This document shows positions 42,488-51,534 of a DNA stretch of 64,000 bases, one piece after another. The translations under genes and the position numbers were made by a program. The DNA comes from Streptacidiphilus sp. P02-A3a (GTDB lineage Bacteria; Actinomycetota; Actinomycetes; Streptomycetales; Streptomycetaceae): contig NZ_CP048289.1 in assembly GCF_014084105.1 (NCBI RefSeq), positions 3,853,922-3,917,921 of the forward strand. Reading direction: 5' to 3'. The notes under the pieces are model-generated. The model saw only the letters and a program-made list of their open reading frames with translations. It searched no databases and was not told the DNA's origin. Within the stretch, counting starts at the first letter, position 1; each line of letters starts with the position of its first letter.

Positions 42488-43198
42488 ATGCCGCAGTCTT
42501 CCGTCTTGGTCCGGGCCGCGTCCAACGGGCCTTACCCATCGTGTGATTGTCTCGCTCACCGGTTCGGGAACGCGGCTGGCCATTCGGACCGGCGGCCGGT
42601 GTACCCCACGGACATGTCAGACGCGGGGTGGGCGGTGGTGCGCGACGCGATGCCGGTGCCCGGCTGGCTGGAGGGGCGCGGCGGGCAGCCGGAGGCCTAC
42701 TGCCACCGGCAGATGATCGACGCGGTGCGCTACCTGAACGACAACGGCTGCAAGTGGCTGGCGATGCCGTTGGACTTCCCCCTCTGGGACCGCGTCTACG
42801 CCTTCAACCGGCGCTGGCGGATCAAGGGCCTGCTGGGCGAACTGCACGACCGCCTGCGCGTGCAGGACCGCGACGCCGCCCGCCCGCTGCTGCGACACGC
42901 CCGCGCCCGCTTCCACCGCCTGGCCCTGGTCTGGGCCGACGGCGCCTACACCGGCAGGCTCGTGGACTGGGCCGCCGAGAAGCTGCACCTGGAACTGCAG
43001 ATCATCAAGCGCTCTGACGACACGTCAGGCTTCGTGGTGCTGCCGCGCCGGTGGGTGGTCGAGCGCACCAACGCCTGGCTGATGCGCACCCGCCGCCTGG
43101 CGCGGGACTACGAAGGGCTGCCGGAAGTCCACGAGCAGATGGTGGTGTGGTCGATGACCACGCTCATGACGCGGCGGCTGGCCCGTCGGCGAGCCTGA
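42488..43198 (+). pseudogene. IS transposase copy 2, in-frame deletion of first catalytic Asp
   Basis: 236 residues. It matches the copy 1 transposase but jumps from HDRLR directly to VQDRDAARP. The missing 66 residues correspond to copy 1 positions 5311-5508 and include IADSQTV, the first DDE Asp, and the GRKRHLLVD strand. Short GCAGG repeats lie at both deletion ends. The second Asp (WADGAYTG) and Glu (VVERTNAW) remain. It cannot be catalytically active, but its ends could be mobilised by the intact copy. Confidence 0.88.
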
Positions 43199-43738
43199 AC
43201 CGGCCCCGGACCGGCTCGACCAGCCAGCCCCGGTCCACCAGCCGCTTCGCCACATGCCGGACCCGGCCCTCGATGTTGTTCTTCGTCATCTCCATCCCCA
43301 GAGCCACCGCGATCTCCGGGCACGACCGGGTCACCACGTCACCGTCCGAGCACGCGGCCGACGCCAGCACCTCCATCACCGCCCGGTAGCTCTCCCGCAG
43401 CGCCTCCACCCCCAGGCCCGGCTCCCACACTGCCACCGTCCGACCCGGACCCGCCGGCGCCGACGCGACCATCGGCACTGGCTGCGGCTGCGAGAGAGCA
43501 TCGACGGCCACCGCAGGTGCCGCCTCCACGGCGGCGGCAACCGGCTCCAGCAGCCCGGGAGTTACAGGGCCATCCCGCATACGACGCCCACACGCTGCCT
43601 GGCGATCACCCACTCGTGCCACTCCGTCTCCGAGTCGGCCAAGGCGGCCAGCACCCGGTCCGCCTCATCCCGCAGAGCCTCGGTGCGTACGCGCGCCGCC
43701 AACTCCCGCTCCTCCAACAAGCCCACAACCGACGGCAT
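43164..43738 (-). pseudogene. IS passenger ORF, copy 2 (same frameshift as copy 1)
   Basis: ATG 43738 begins MPSVVGLLEERELAARVRTE and stops early at 43562. The rest of the homologous protein (RDGPVTPGLLEPVAAAVEA to FRLADGPAAAS) is in another frame, ending at a natural TGA at 43164-43166. That gene end overlaps the convergent transposase end by 35 nt. Unlike copy 1, the stop codon is intact here. Confidence 0.6.
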
Positions 43739-43916
43739 CCCAGCACCTCCAGCACGACGACAACCCGACCCCCAAGAGCCTGCCGCACCAGCACCCACCC
43801 CATTCCTGACCAGGAAGAATCAGCCGATCAAGCGACGCCTCATCCGGTTCAGCAACGGCTTCTTAGACTAAGCTGGTTGTCGGCCCGCCCGCCCATTCAG
43901 CCGGAAGGCCTGCCCC

Positions 43917-44387
43917 ATGCCCGAGCCGCATCCCTCCACCGCGCCCGGCCCCGGCCGCGACCAGGCCCTCGACCGGCTCGCCCGGGCTGCCTACAGCCTC
44001 AGTGCCGCCGACTCCCGCTTGCGCGGACGGGCCACCCGTACCCCCGGCACGCTCTCGCTCACCCACGCACGGGCGCTGCGGGCGCTGGCCGAGACCGGCC
44101 CGCTGTCGATCGGCCAACTGGCCGCCGCCACCGAGACCACCGGCGCCGCCACCACTCAACTGGTCAACGGCCTGGCCGCAGCCGGTTACGTCACCCGCGA
44201 ACGGCCCGCCGACGACAAGAGGTCCGTCCTGGTCGCGCTCACCGATACCGGCCGCCGCCACCACCGCGAACGCCAGGCCGCCCTGGCCGAGGCGCTCGAC
44301 ACCACGCTCACCCAGTACGACACCACGGCCCTGGACGCCGCGACCGACGTCCTGCGGCAACTCGCCGCCATCTACGACCGGCTGTGA
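43917..44387 (+). CDS. MarR-family transcriptional regulator
   Basis: 156 residues from ATG 43917, 55 nt after the right end of IS copy 2. Winged helix: LTHARALRALAETGPLSIGQ, then LAAATETTGAATTQLVNGLA and YVTRERPADDKRSVLVALTD. The C-terminal helix is LRQLAAIYDRL. Its native promoter may have been displaced by the IS. It is followed by a palindrome (44437-44453) and a secreted lyase gene, which it may control. Confidence 0.9.
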   Translation: MPEPHPSTAPGPGRDQALDRLARAAYSLSAADSRLRGRATRTPGTLSLTHARALRALAETGPLSIGQLAAATETTGAATTQLVNGLAAAGYVTRERPADDKRSVLVALTDTGRRHHRERQAALAEALDTTLTQYDTTALDAATDVLRQLAAIYDRL

Positions 44388-44436
44388 AGCTCCCGGTGCC
44401 CACTGGCGAGAAAGTCTCCGCACGGCGGGTTCTAGT

Positions 44437-44453
44437 TATGGTCCTTTACCATA
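44437..44453. promoter_or_regulatory. inverted repeat TATGGT-N5-ACCATA, candidate operator
   Basis: Perfect 6-5-6 palindrome 11 nt upstream of the lyase ATG, overlapping the likely promoter. A natural site for repression by the adjacent MarR protein or a sugar-responsive regulator. Confidence 0.5.
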
Positions 44454-44463
44454 TGCTCGACGC

Positions 44464-45297
44464 ATGATGCGACTGAAGTGGATAGCGGCAGCAACCGGCG
44501 TGCTCGCCCTGGGGGTTGGGGTCAGCATGGCGGCACCGGCTGCGGCCAACCCGGTGCGATCCGCCACAACGCGGGCAGGCGGATCCGGAACCGCAGGCCC
44601 GGCCGGTGCGGCGAAGGACGCCGGGAGGGCAACCTCGCCGATCAGCCTGAGCAGCTGGGACGGCCTGTTGCTGCCCGTCAACTCGGCCGGCCAACCCACC
44701 GGCAACGACGCCGAGTTGCTGGGCCCGGCGCAACTGATCTCCCCCTGGCTGACCCAGGACAGCAGCGGGGCGCTGACGTTCTGGGCGCCCTCCGGCGCGG
44801 CCACCACCCCCGGCTCGCTGCACTCGCGCACGGAGCTGGAGTCCGCCGACAAGTACGCCGTGGGCACCGCGAAGCACGCGCTCGACGCCACCGTGCGAAT
44901 CCTGCAACTCCCGCAGAGCAACCCCGAGATCTGCGTCGCCCAACTGCACGCCGGCGGCAGCGGCGGATCGTCGCCCTTCGTCATGGTCGACTACAAGTCC
45001 GGCAAGCTCTACGTCATGGTGGCCTCGGGCACGAGCGCCCCGGCCGACTTCTACACGCTGCTCACCGGCGTCCCGCTGGACACCGCGTTCAGCTATCGGG
45101 TCACCGACAGCGGCAACGGCACGCTGACCCTCTCCGCCGCCTCCGGCGACCAGAGCCAGACCTACACGGTCGCCGTCCCGAAGGTCCTGGTCGGCGCCTC
45201 CGGGCACTTCTCGGCGGGCGACTACCAGCAGGGCACGGTCAGTGAGGGGGCGGACGACGGCGGCAAGGTCCAGTTCACCACCCTGACCCAGAGCTAG
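44464..45297 (+). CDS. secreted alginate lyase-like protein (PL7 family)
   Basis: 277 residues from ATG 44464 (another ATG at 44467). The signal peptide is MMRLKWIAAATGVLALGVGV with an AxA site before NPV. The mature part shows the PL7 beta-jellyroll motifs: GALTFWAPSGAATTPGSLHS, SRTEL (the R-x-E-L variant), VAQLHAGG (the Q-I/L-H catalytic pair) and GHFSAGDYQQGTVS (the K/G-x-Y-x-Q strand). It should cleave alginate or a related polyuronide outside the cell by beta-elimination. Substrate is inferred from the family. It is grouped with other secreted carbohydrate enzymes to the right. Confidence 0.75.
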   Translation: MMRLKWIAAATGVLALGVGVSMAAPAAANPVRSATTRAGGSGTAGPAGAAKDAGRATSPISLSSWDGLLLPVNSAGQPTGNDAELLGPAQLISPWLTQDSSGALTFWAPSGAATTPGSLHSRTELESADKYAVGTAKHALDATVRILQLPQSNPEICVAQLHAGGSGGSSPFVMVDYKSGKLYVMVASGTSAPADFYTLLTGVPLDTAFSYRVTDSGNGTLTLSAASGDQSQTYTVAVPKVLVGASGHFSAGDYQQGTVSEGADDGGKVQFTTLTQS

Positions 45298-45522
45298 GGC
45301 TCAACTCGACAGCTCGAAGCGGAGATTGACCATCTGCTGATGGTCAGTCAGAGCGCTATCGGGGCTGATCCGAGCCGCGACTGCCGCGCGTTGCTCCAGC
45401 ACCGGAGCGGGGACCAGCTCGTACGCTCGACCTCGGTCGGTCGAGGAGCTGGACCCCGTTCCTGTTTCACTCTGCCACCGGCGGCTGCGGCGCCCCGGCC
45501 GCACCGGGTGTGTCGACGGTGG

Positions 45523-47901
45523 TTACGGGCTGACGACCAGTCGGTCCAGGGTGACGTAGGTCCCGGTCGAGGCCGCGTTCTTGGTACCGGTGACCGTGAT
45601 GGTCAGCGTGTGCGTCCCCTCGGCCAGGGGCTTGCTGTTCCACACGTCCACGTCGCCCTTGCGGGTGGCCGCGTAGAGGTCGACCAGGGTGGCCGGGCCG
45701 CCGTCGACCGAGACCGACGCGATGCCGTGCTCGGTGTCGGTCACCGCGTGGTACTGGATCGCCGTGCCGGTGAAGGTGAAGCTCAGACTCGCGCCGGTGG
45801 TGTCGTCGTAGCTGTTGCTGTTGTTCCAGAGCGGCACGGTCCCGGAGCAGGCCGCGCAGTGCGCCCAGCCGGAGCCGAGGTAGTCGATGGTGTCGGCGGT
45901 GGTGCCGATCGCCGAGTCGTCGATCGACAGCGGGTAGACCGGGTGGCAGCCGGTCAGGGTGCAGCCGCTGGTCCAGGCGTTGTCGCCGGACTCGTAGGCC
46001 CCGATGTCGGCCGCGCCGGTGGAGTTGACGGTGACGCCGGGGACGGCGACGCCCGCGCCCAGCGCCGGGGAGCCGGCCGCGAGGTGGAAGTCCAGTCCCC
46101 AGCGGTTGACGAAGCCGGGGTTGGTCGGCGGGTCGATGTTGTCCCGGTAGACCGGGGCCGAGGTGCTGCCGTTCGCGGCGGTGTCGATGTTGTTCTCCAC
46201 CACGCTGTTGCCGAACAGGTGGGCGGTGCCCATCGAGTAGGTGGTCTCGGCGAAGGTGTTGTTGTAGATCAGGTCGTTGGTCTTGGAGGTCGTGGCCGTG
46301 GTCCCGTTGGCGTGAAGGCCGTTGTTGTTGCCCCAGGTGATGTTGTGGTCGACCTGCACGTCGTAGGTGCCGTTGTCCAGGTAGATGCCGTTGGCCGTGC
46401 CGCTGGGGTCGTGCACGGTGTTGTGGTCGATCCGGCTGCCGGACCAGTCGATGTTGCAGCAGGTGTAGATGCCGCCCAGGTCGCGCTGGACGGTGCCGTA
46501 GTCGCTGACGTCGTTGTAGCTGATCCGGTTGCCGTGGAAGGCCTCGTCGGCTGGGACGTTGGTGTTGACGTTGATGCCGTCGCGGGCGGTCGAGTAGATG
46601 GTGTTGTGGGTGACCAACTGGCCGGTGCTCAGCCCGAACAGGGTCACCCCGCTGGTGTAGGTGCCGCCGTAGGCGACGTCGTGGATCAGGTTGTTCGAGG
46701 CGGTGTTGTCGTTGCCGTTCAGCGCGACGCCGTTGCCGGCGCTGTATTCGAGGACGCTGTTGCGGATGGTGTTGCCGGAGCCGTCCAGGATGATGCCGGT
46801 GTCGGCTCGGTGGGCCGCGTCGTAGACGCCGCCGAAGGGCAGCGTCGGGTCGTACTGCTGGGTCTCGAAGTGGGACAGGTAGCTGCCGGTGATCGCGTTC
46901 AGCAGGATCCCGGTCGAGGAGTTGTCGGTGATCACCGTGGAAGCGGTGACGCCGATTCCGGTCACCGTGATGTCCGAGCGCCCACGCAGGTCGAAGGCGT
47001 AGTTGCGTTTCTTGGCGGTGATCCCCGAGGGCACGCCGCCGCCCGGCGCCCAGACGTAGAGCTGCTTGCCGGTCGCGTCGTAGAACCACTCTCCGGGCGC
47101 GGTCAGCAGGCTGAGGCTGCCCAGCAGCCGGTAGGAGGTGTTGCCGGAGTTCGGCGGGTAGATGGAGCTGTCGGAGCTCGGCAGTGAGTAGCTGACCGAG
47201 CCGGACGAACTGGCGGTCACCGTTCCGGAGACCAGCGTCCAGCCGCCGGTGAAGTCGATGACGGCACCGTTCACCGAGGGCAGCGCGGGCACCTTGCTGT
47301 CGGCGAGGGCCCCGCTCTGGGTGCCGGAGCCCGAGGTGATCGAGGAGAAGGCGGCGGTCGCCGGGTGCATCGGGTTGCCGCCCGGCGCCGGGTACTGGGC
47401 CTCCGGCAGCATCGTCCCGTTCTGGAATATCTGGTTGGCCGCGAGGTCGCCGTCGGCCGGGGTCTCGGTGGCGTCGTAGCCGGGGGCGAGCACAGCCGGG
47501 GCCCGGTAGATCGAACCCTGGTAGGGGCTCCAGCCGGTGACCGGGTCGGCGCCGGTCACGGTGACCTGCTGCCCGTTGTAGGGCGCGAAGGTGATCGGTG
47601 CCGAGGCGGTGCCGGAGTTGGCGGGTACGACCGTCTCCGGGTAGCTGCCGCCCTCGATCAGGCAGCTGTCCCCGGCCACGGCCACCGCCGCGCACGTGGA
47701 GATGGTCAGGAACGGCGCGGCCGGACTGGTGCCGCTGTTGCTGTCGCTGCCGGTGGTCGCGACGTAGTAGGTGGTGCCGACGGCGTGGGCGGTGCCCGTG
47801 CCCGCCGTGGCCAGGCCGAGCACGCAGAGCGTGCCCGACGTGACCCCGGCCAGCAGCCGTCTGCGGAGGGGGGTGGGTCCGGGCTTCGGTGCTGAGTTCA
47901 C
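45523..47901 (-). CDS. secreted right-handed beta-helix protein with C-terminal binding domain
   Basis: 792 residues from GTG 47901, after GGAAGG; the frame is open to 48081, but that extension is unlike a signal peptide. The Sec signal LLAGVTSGTLCVLGLATAGT ends in AHA-VG. TYYVATTGSDSNSGTSPAAPF opens the helix, and repeated Asn/Asp-rich turns follow (SGNTIRNSVLEYSAGNGVAL, ISYNDVSDYGTVQRDLGGIY, VDHNITWGNNNGLHANG). The last 130 residues are a beta-sandwich-like domain (SLSFTFTGTAIQYHAVTDTE). Family members are pectate- or alginate-lyase-like, or polysaccharide epimerases. The specific activity is unknown. Confidence 0.85.
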   Translation of the reverse strand: MNSAPKPGPTPLRRRLLAGVTSGTLCVLGLATAGTGTAHAVGTTYYVATTGSDSNSGTSPAAPFLTISTCAAVAVAGDSCLIEGGSYPETVVPANSGTASAPITFAPYNGQQVTVTGADPVTGWSPYQGSIYRAPAVLAPGYDATETPADGDLAANQIFQNGTMLPEAQYPAPGGNPMHPATAAFSSITSGSGTQSGALADSKVPALPSVNGAVIDFTGGWTLVSGTVTASSSGSVSYSLPSSDSSIYPPNSGNTSYRLLGSLSLLTAPGEWFYDATGKQLYVWAPGGGVPSGITAKKRNYAFDLRGRSDITVTGIGVTASTVITDNSSTGILLNAITGSYLSHFETQQYDPTLPFGGVYDAAHRADTGIILDGSGNTIRNSVLEYSAGNGVALNGNDNTASNNLIHDVAYGGTYTSGVTLFGLSTGQLVTHNTIYSTARDGINVNTNVPADEAFHGNRISYNDVSDYGTVQRDLGGIYTCCNIDWSGSRIDHNTVHDPSGTANGIYLDNGTYDVQVDHNITWGNNNGLHANGTTATTSKTNDLIYNNTFAETTYSMGTAHLFGNSVVENNIDTAANGSTSAPVYRDNIDPPTNPGFVNRWGLDFHLAAGSPALGAGVAVPGVTVNSTGAADIGAYESGDNAWTSGCTLTGCHPVYPLSIDDSAIGTTADTIDYLGSGWAHCAACSGTVPLWNNSNSYDDTTGASLSFTFTGTAIQYHAVTDTEHGIASVSVDGGPATLVDLYAATRKGDVDVWNSKPLAEGTHTLTITVTGTKNAASTGTYVTLDRLVVSP

Positions 47902-48153
47902 AACATGCCTTCCCAGGGTGGATTCGGGGGGACGGGTGGTGTGGCGCGAGCACGGGGGTGCTCGGCCGTTCTCCGCGCCGTTCCGCACGCAGATGGACTG
48001 CGGGGCCGGGCCGTTCGGCGGCGCGGCGCGTGTGCCAGTGCGGGACGGCCGGGGGCTGACCGGCTGGAGCTGGGTGGTCATGCGGGGGAGCCCTGTCGGG
48101 AGGGTCCGGGCATCGTCGCCGGGACGGGGGAGCGTGGGTCGGCCTGAGGGGAG

Positions 48154-49202
48154 TCAGAACTGACGGACAATCAGCACCGCGCGAGGGGAGTGCGAAACGG
48201 GTTCGCCCGCGCGGTGGGTTGGGGACGACACCGGGTCCTCGGCGTCGAGGGTAAGCAGCAACTCGACCACCTGGTCCGACCAGTTGGTCAGGAACCAGAG
48301 TCGGCTGCCGTCGGGCAGGGTGCCGACCCAGCTCACCCGGCCGTCGCCGTGGCGGCGGGTGGTTGCCGCCGCGAAGTCGGCCAGGTGCGCCGCCCGGTAT
48401 CCGAGCAGGGTCTCCGCATCGACCGGTTCCAGGTGGTCGGCCCAGGCCGTGGCTCGGCCACCGAGCGCGTCCAGCCGGTCGTCGTGGCTGGTCACGGTCG
48501 TGTCGGCGGGCAGGTTGAGGTACTCCCGGTAGCGGACGCCGGCCGCGTCGGCGAACGGTCCTGGGGCGGTGGCGGCGCGGACCCGGCCGTGCTCGTCGGC
48601 GTACCCGGTGCGGAAGGTGAGCGGCAGATGGCCGCCGCGCTCGGCGTAGCGGACCAGTCGCTGGGCGGTCCGCTCGGCCCCGGGTCGGGCAGCGACAGCG
48701 TCTCCTGGGTGGAGTAGGAGATGTCGACGCCGGGCAGGTCGACGGCGCGGGCGATTCGGCGACTGTCGACGGCGGGCCGGATGGCGGCGTGGCCGCCGAC
48801 GCAGCAGTGGGTGATGAACTGGTCGGGGCGGGCCAACTGCCGCACCAGATCGGCCTGCCAGTCCAGGAGCTCGCTGACCGGGCCGGCCTGGAAGCGCCGC
48901 CAGGCCAGGTCGTAGCCGGGCGAGCTGTTCTGGTCGGCCGGCCACAGGTCGGCGAAGTCGCCGAGCCCGAGTGACCAGTGGTCGGTACTCCAGGCCTCGT
49001 TGACCTCCTCGACGTTGCCGTGCCGGGCCCGCAGGTGGTCCGCGAAGCGGAACTCGCCGTCGGTGGGCTCCCACAGCTGCCAGGCGGACTCGCCGAGCCG
49101 GACGTAGGTGAAGCCGGCGTCCAGCATCAGCTGGATGTCCCGGTCCAGCCGGTCGAGCCCCCGAGGCAGGTACTCCGGGTAGTAGGCGGCGCCGAAGTGC
49201 AT
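48154..49202 (-). pseudogene. GH42 beta-galactosidase, disrupted by deletions
   Basis: From ATG 49202 it reads MHFGAAYYPEYLPRGLDRLD and then AGFTYVRLGESAWQLWEPTD, the normal GH42 N-terminus. After EFRFAD it jumps to NVEEVNEAWSTDHWSLGLGD and LLDWQADLVRQLARPDQFIT, skipping about 150 residues including the acid/base Glu. It loses frame after DISYSTQETLSLPDPG, and the C-terminal part (RLVRYAERGGHLPLTFRTGY, then LWFLTNWSDQVVELLL) is in a different frame ending at 48154. Only about half of a roughly 670-residue enzyme remains. It would have been cytoplasmic. Confidence 0.8.
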
Positions 49203-49206
49203 CGGG

Positions 49207-49389
49207 TCAACCGCCGTTCCGGGGCAGGGTCCACCGCAGCCGCACGGTGTTCCGCACTCGGGACACCGTCTGCTTGGAGACCCCGGCCGTCCGGGCGACG
49301 TCGGCCATGACGACCGGCGGACCTCCGACCGCGTCACCGCGCCCCTGCGCGCCTCTCGGCCATGACCGCCTCTCCACCGCTGTCGGCAC
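49207..49389 (-). pseudogene. LacI-family regulator fragment (HTH only)
   Basis: A 60-residue frame contains VVMADVARTAGVSKQTVSRV, the unmistakable LacI helix-turn-helix, but then runs into unrelated sequence and stops five bases before the GH42 ATG. The effector-binding domain is gone. It was presumably the local sugar-responsive repressor. Confidence 0.75.
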
Positions 49390-49519
49390 CGGCCCCGCTC
49401 CTGGCGGGAACCTCTTGGTTGGCCGTGATTGTTCCCGGTATCACTCGGGAGAGTCAATGTCTTCAACCGCTTCTCTTGGCTGGCGGTACATCAGAGAGCC
49501 TGTGAACTGCGGGAACGAT

Positions 49520-49536
49520 AGTTAAGAATCTTAACT
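49520..49536. promoter_or_regulatory. 17-bp AT-rich palindrome, candidate operator
   Basis: AGTTAAG-AAT-CTTAACT, a perfect 7-3-7 inverted repeat in the AT-rich gap (about 49400-49656) between the LacI stub and the MBL gene. It is followed by another TTAAC. It probably belonged to the GH42/LacI locus. Confidence 0.5.
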
Positions 49537-49656
49537 TAACCCCGATGGGGTCCGGATGATGGCCGCCGACCCGCCGCCGATTCCAGGTATTGATACCGGT
49601 AACATTTGTGCCCGCGCGGCCGGGACAGCACCCGCAGGCCTGGTACCGGTGTGCGC

Positions 49657-50427
49657 TCAGCTGTCGCCGGGCCGTCGTGAGCCCCCGTCCGCCGCGTGCA
49701 GGCGTCCCCTGGTCACGAGGCGGTCGAGTCGTCGCTGCTCCTGGGCCGCCCAGCGGCCCACCCGGTCCGGATCAAGGGGGGCGCCGTGTCCGACGTGGAT
49801 CCTTGTGGGGCGAAGCGCCAGCATCTCGCGCAGGCTGGCCAGGTTGCCGAGGCGGTCGTCGTGGAAGGGCGGGTTGGCGGGCCGCCCCTTGACCAGGCCC
49901 AGGAACGGGGTGGCCACGAGGTCGCCGGCCACCAGGTCGCCGTCGTCGGTCAGAACCGAGACGGAGCCGGGGGTGTGGCCCGGAGTGGGCATGATGCGGG
50001 CCTGGACGCCGAAGTCCGCCAGTCGCGTCTCACCGCGGATGAGCACGGTCGGGTCGAACGGCTCGGTGCTCTCGCGCACCCTGGAGCTGCGGGCGAAGAG
50101 GTGCCCGAACACCCCGATGGGCCGGTACGGCTCACTCACCCGGCCCGCTCGGTAGGTGCCGAGGTCGGCGACGTGACCGGCGATCGGTGCGCCGGTGAGT
50201 CGGCTGAGCTCCGCGGCCGAGCCGAAGTGGTCGACGTGGCCGTGAGTGACGACGATCAGGCTGACGTCCTTGGGGTCCACGCCGTGGGCAGTGACCCGGT
50301 CGTGAATCAGTCGGCCGCTGCCGGGCGTTCCGGCGTCGACGATGACCGGTCGCCTGCCGAGCAGCAGGTAGGCGTTGACGACGTGCCGGCCGAGCACCGG
50401 TATGGCAATGACCTTGGTCGGTGACAT
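49657..50427 (-). CDS. metallo-beta-lactamase-fold hydrolase
   Basis: 256 residues from ATG 50427 with AAGGAG upstream. The metal motif is LIVVTHGHVDHFGSAAEL (HxHxDH), with further ligands in IMPTPGHTPGSVSVLTDDGD and DLVAGDLVATPFLG, and the C-terminal His in IHVGHGAPLDP. No signal peptide. The glyoxalase II/quorum-lactonase-like arrangement suits a thioester, lactone or ester hydrolase; substrate unknown. Confidence 0.92.
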   Translation of the reverse strand: MSPTKVIAIPVLGRHVVNAYLLLGRRPVIVDAGTPGSGRLIHDRVTAHGVDPKDVSLIVVTHGHVDHFGSAAELSRLTGAPIAGHVADLGTYRAGRVSEPYRPIGVFGHLFARSSRVRESTEPFDPTVLIRGETRLADFGVQARIMPTPGHTPGSVSVLTDDGDLVAGDLVATPFLGLVKGRPANPPFHDDRLGNLASLREMLALRPTRIHVGHGAPLDPDRVGRWAAQEQRRLDRLVTRGRLHAADGGSRRPGDS

Positions 50428-50522
50428 GGAGGGACTCCTTGACAGGTAGGGGATGGGCGCTCAGCGGAATGACGGCCCGGTCCGCGAGGCGGACCGGGCC
50501 GGGTGCGGTTCGAGCGCGAGGT

Positions 50523-51476
50523 CTACAGCTCGGTGTGGCCTGGGCCGCCGACGTTGGCGAGGTTGCCCAGGAGCGTCCCCACGTACCGGGCGACATCGCT
50601 CCACGAGTGGAGCACGAGGTTGGTCGGGTGACCGTCGCCGTCGGGGGCGCCCGCTCCGACGATGGTCACCGGCCGGGTCGTGCTGTTGTTGCTGACGGAC
50701 ACCCCGAAGCCGGACATGGCCGCCCAGTTGTTCTCCAGGTTCTGCTCCTGCGAGGGGAGGCTGTTCCGGGTGACGGGTGTGCCCAGGGCCTGCGACATGA
50801 TCCCGTAGACGTTGTTGAACCGCGCCGCCTCCGACGTCACCTGGATCAGGAGCATCAGGGAGCGGGAGGCGAACAGTGTCGAGGTGCCGATGTTCCCGGA
50901 GTTCGTCGTGGCGAGGTTGGCGACGGATGAGTAGATGTCGTTCATGGAGATCGGCATCGCATCCCGGCCGCGTCCGGCCGCCGCACTGAGGCTCATGTAG
51001 TTGCCGCCGAACGGGAGCCTCTGGAATCCCCCGTGGAAGCCCTCGGCGAGGGCGCCGCCGGCCACCCGGTCGACATCGGCGGGACTCAGGTCGTCGAAGT
51101 ACAGCGTCTGGTTGTTCGCGTTGGTGAACCCGAGAACGTAGAGGTTCTGCGGATCGATCCACAGCGTCATGCCGAGCGGCCGCGTACCACCGGTCGCATT
51201 GATGTCGGCCCGGATGATGCCGCCGGGGTTGCTCTGGGCGATGTAGGTGCCCCCGCGGAAGGCGTGGCCCGCGGCGCTGCGCAGGCTGTTGATGAAGGCG
51301 CTGTAGCCCGCGGCGGCGCTGTTGCCCGACCGGTTGTCAAGATTCATGTAGACGTGGGCGACCTGTCCCGGAGGGGTGTCCGCGCCGGCCGGCTGGGCCA
51401 TTGCGGTCATGGTCGCCAGGAACACGACGGCGGAGACGACGGCCGCCTTCGCGGACTTGAGTCCGACAAGCCTCAC
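50523..51476 (-). CDS. secreted ribosome-inactivating-protein (RIP) homologue
   Basis: 317 residues from GTG 51476 (CAGGGAGA upstream). Signal peptide: LKSAKAAVVSAVVFLATMTA, ending QPAGA-DT. The mature protein has the RIP N-glycosidase signature LLIQVTSEAARFNNVYGIMS (Glu216, Arg219), upstream Tyr candidates in DPQNLYVLGFTNANNQ and FGGNYMSLSAA, and the Trp in ENNWAAMSGFG. These residues line the adenine pocket in ricin A chain and Shiga toxin. RIP-family proteins are known from Streptomyces coelicolor. There is no B chain, so it would be a single-chain secreted enzyme able to depurinate 28S/23S rRNA. Target unknown. Confidence 0.85.
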   Translation of the reverse strand: MRLVGLKSAKAAVVSAVVFLATMTAMAQPAGADTPPGQVAHVYMNLDNRSGNSAAAGYSAFINSLRSAAGHAFRGGTYIAQSNPGGIIRADINATGGTRPLGMTLWIDPQNLYVLGFTNANNQTLYFDDLSPADVDRVAGGALAEGFHGGFQRLPFGGNYMSLSAAAGRGRDAMPISMNDIYSSVANLATTNSGNIGTSTLFASRSLMLLIQVTSEAARFNNVYGIMSQALGTPVTRNSLPSQEQNLENNWAAMSGFGVSVSNNSTTRPVTIVGAGAPDGDGHPTNLVLHSWSDVARYVGTLLGNLANVGGPGHTEL

Positions 51477-51534
51477 TGAATTCTCCCTGCTGCTTCGGGC
51501 TTCGATCGCGGAGCCGCGCCGGGGGCGCGGCGTG

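Larger units (their letters stand above)
42343..43862 (+). mobile_element. IS5-type insertion sequence, copy 2 (internal 198-bp deletion)
   Basis: 1520 bp, with perfect 12-bp inverted repeats GAAGCCGTTGCT and AGCAACGGCTTC. The flanking triplets differ (TGA at 42340-42342, TTA at 43863-43865), so it is not a simple insertion with target duplication. Apart from the deletion and about four base changes it matches copy 1 (4794-6511), in the same orientation, 37.5 kb away. The whole cluster lies between the two copies. Confidence 0.85.

Noticed and set aside
45340..47187. 615-codon forward frame rich in Val/Asp/Gly
   Set aside because: Antisense to the beta-helix protein gene; no family resemblance.
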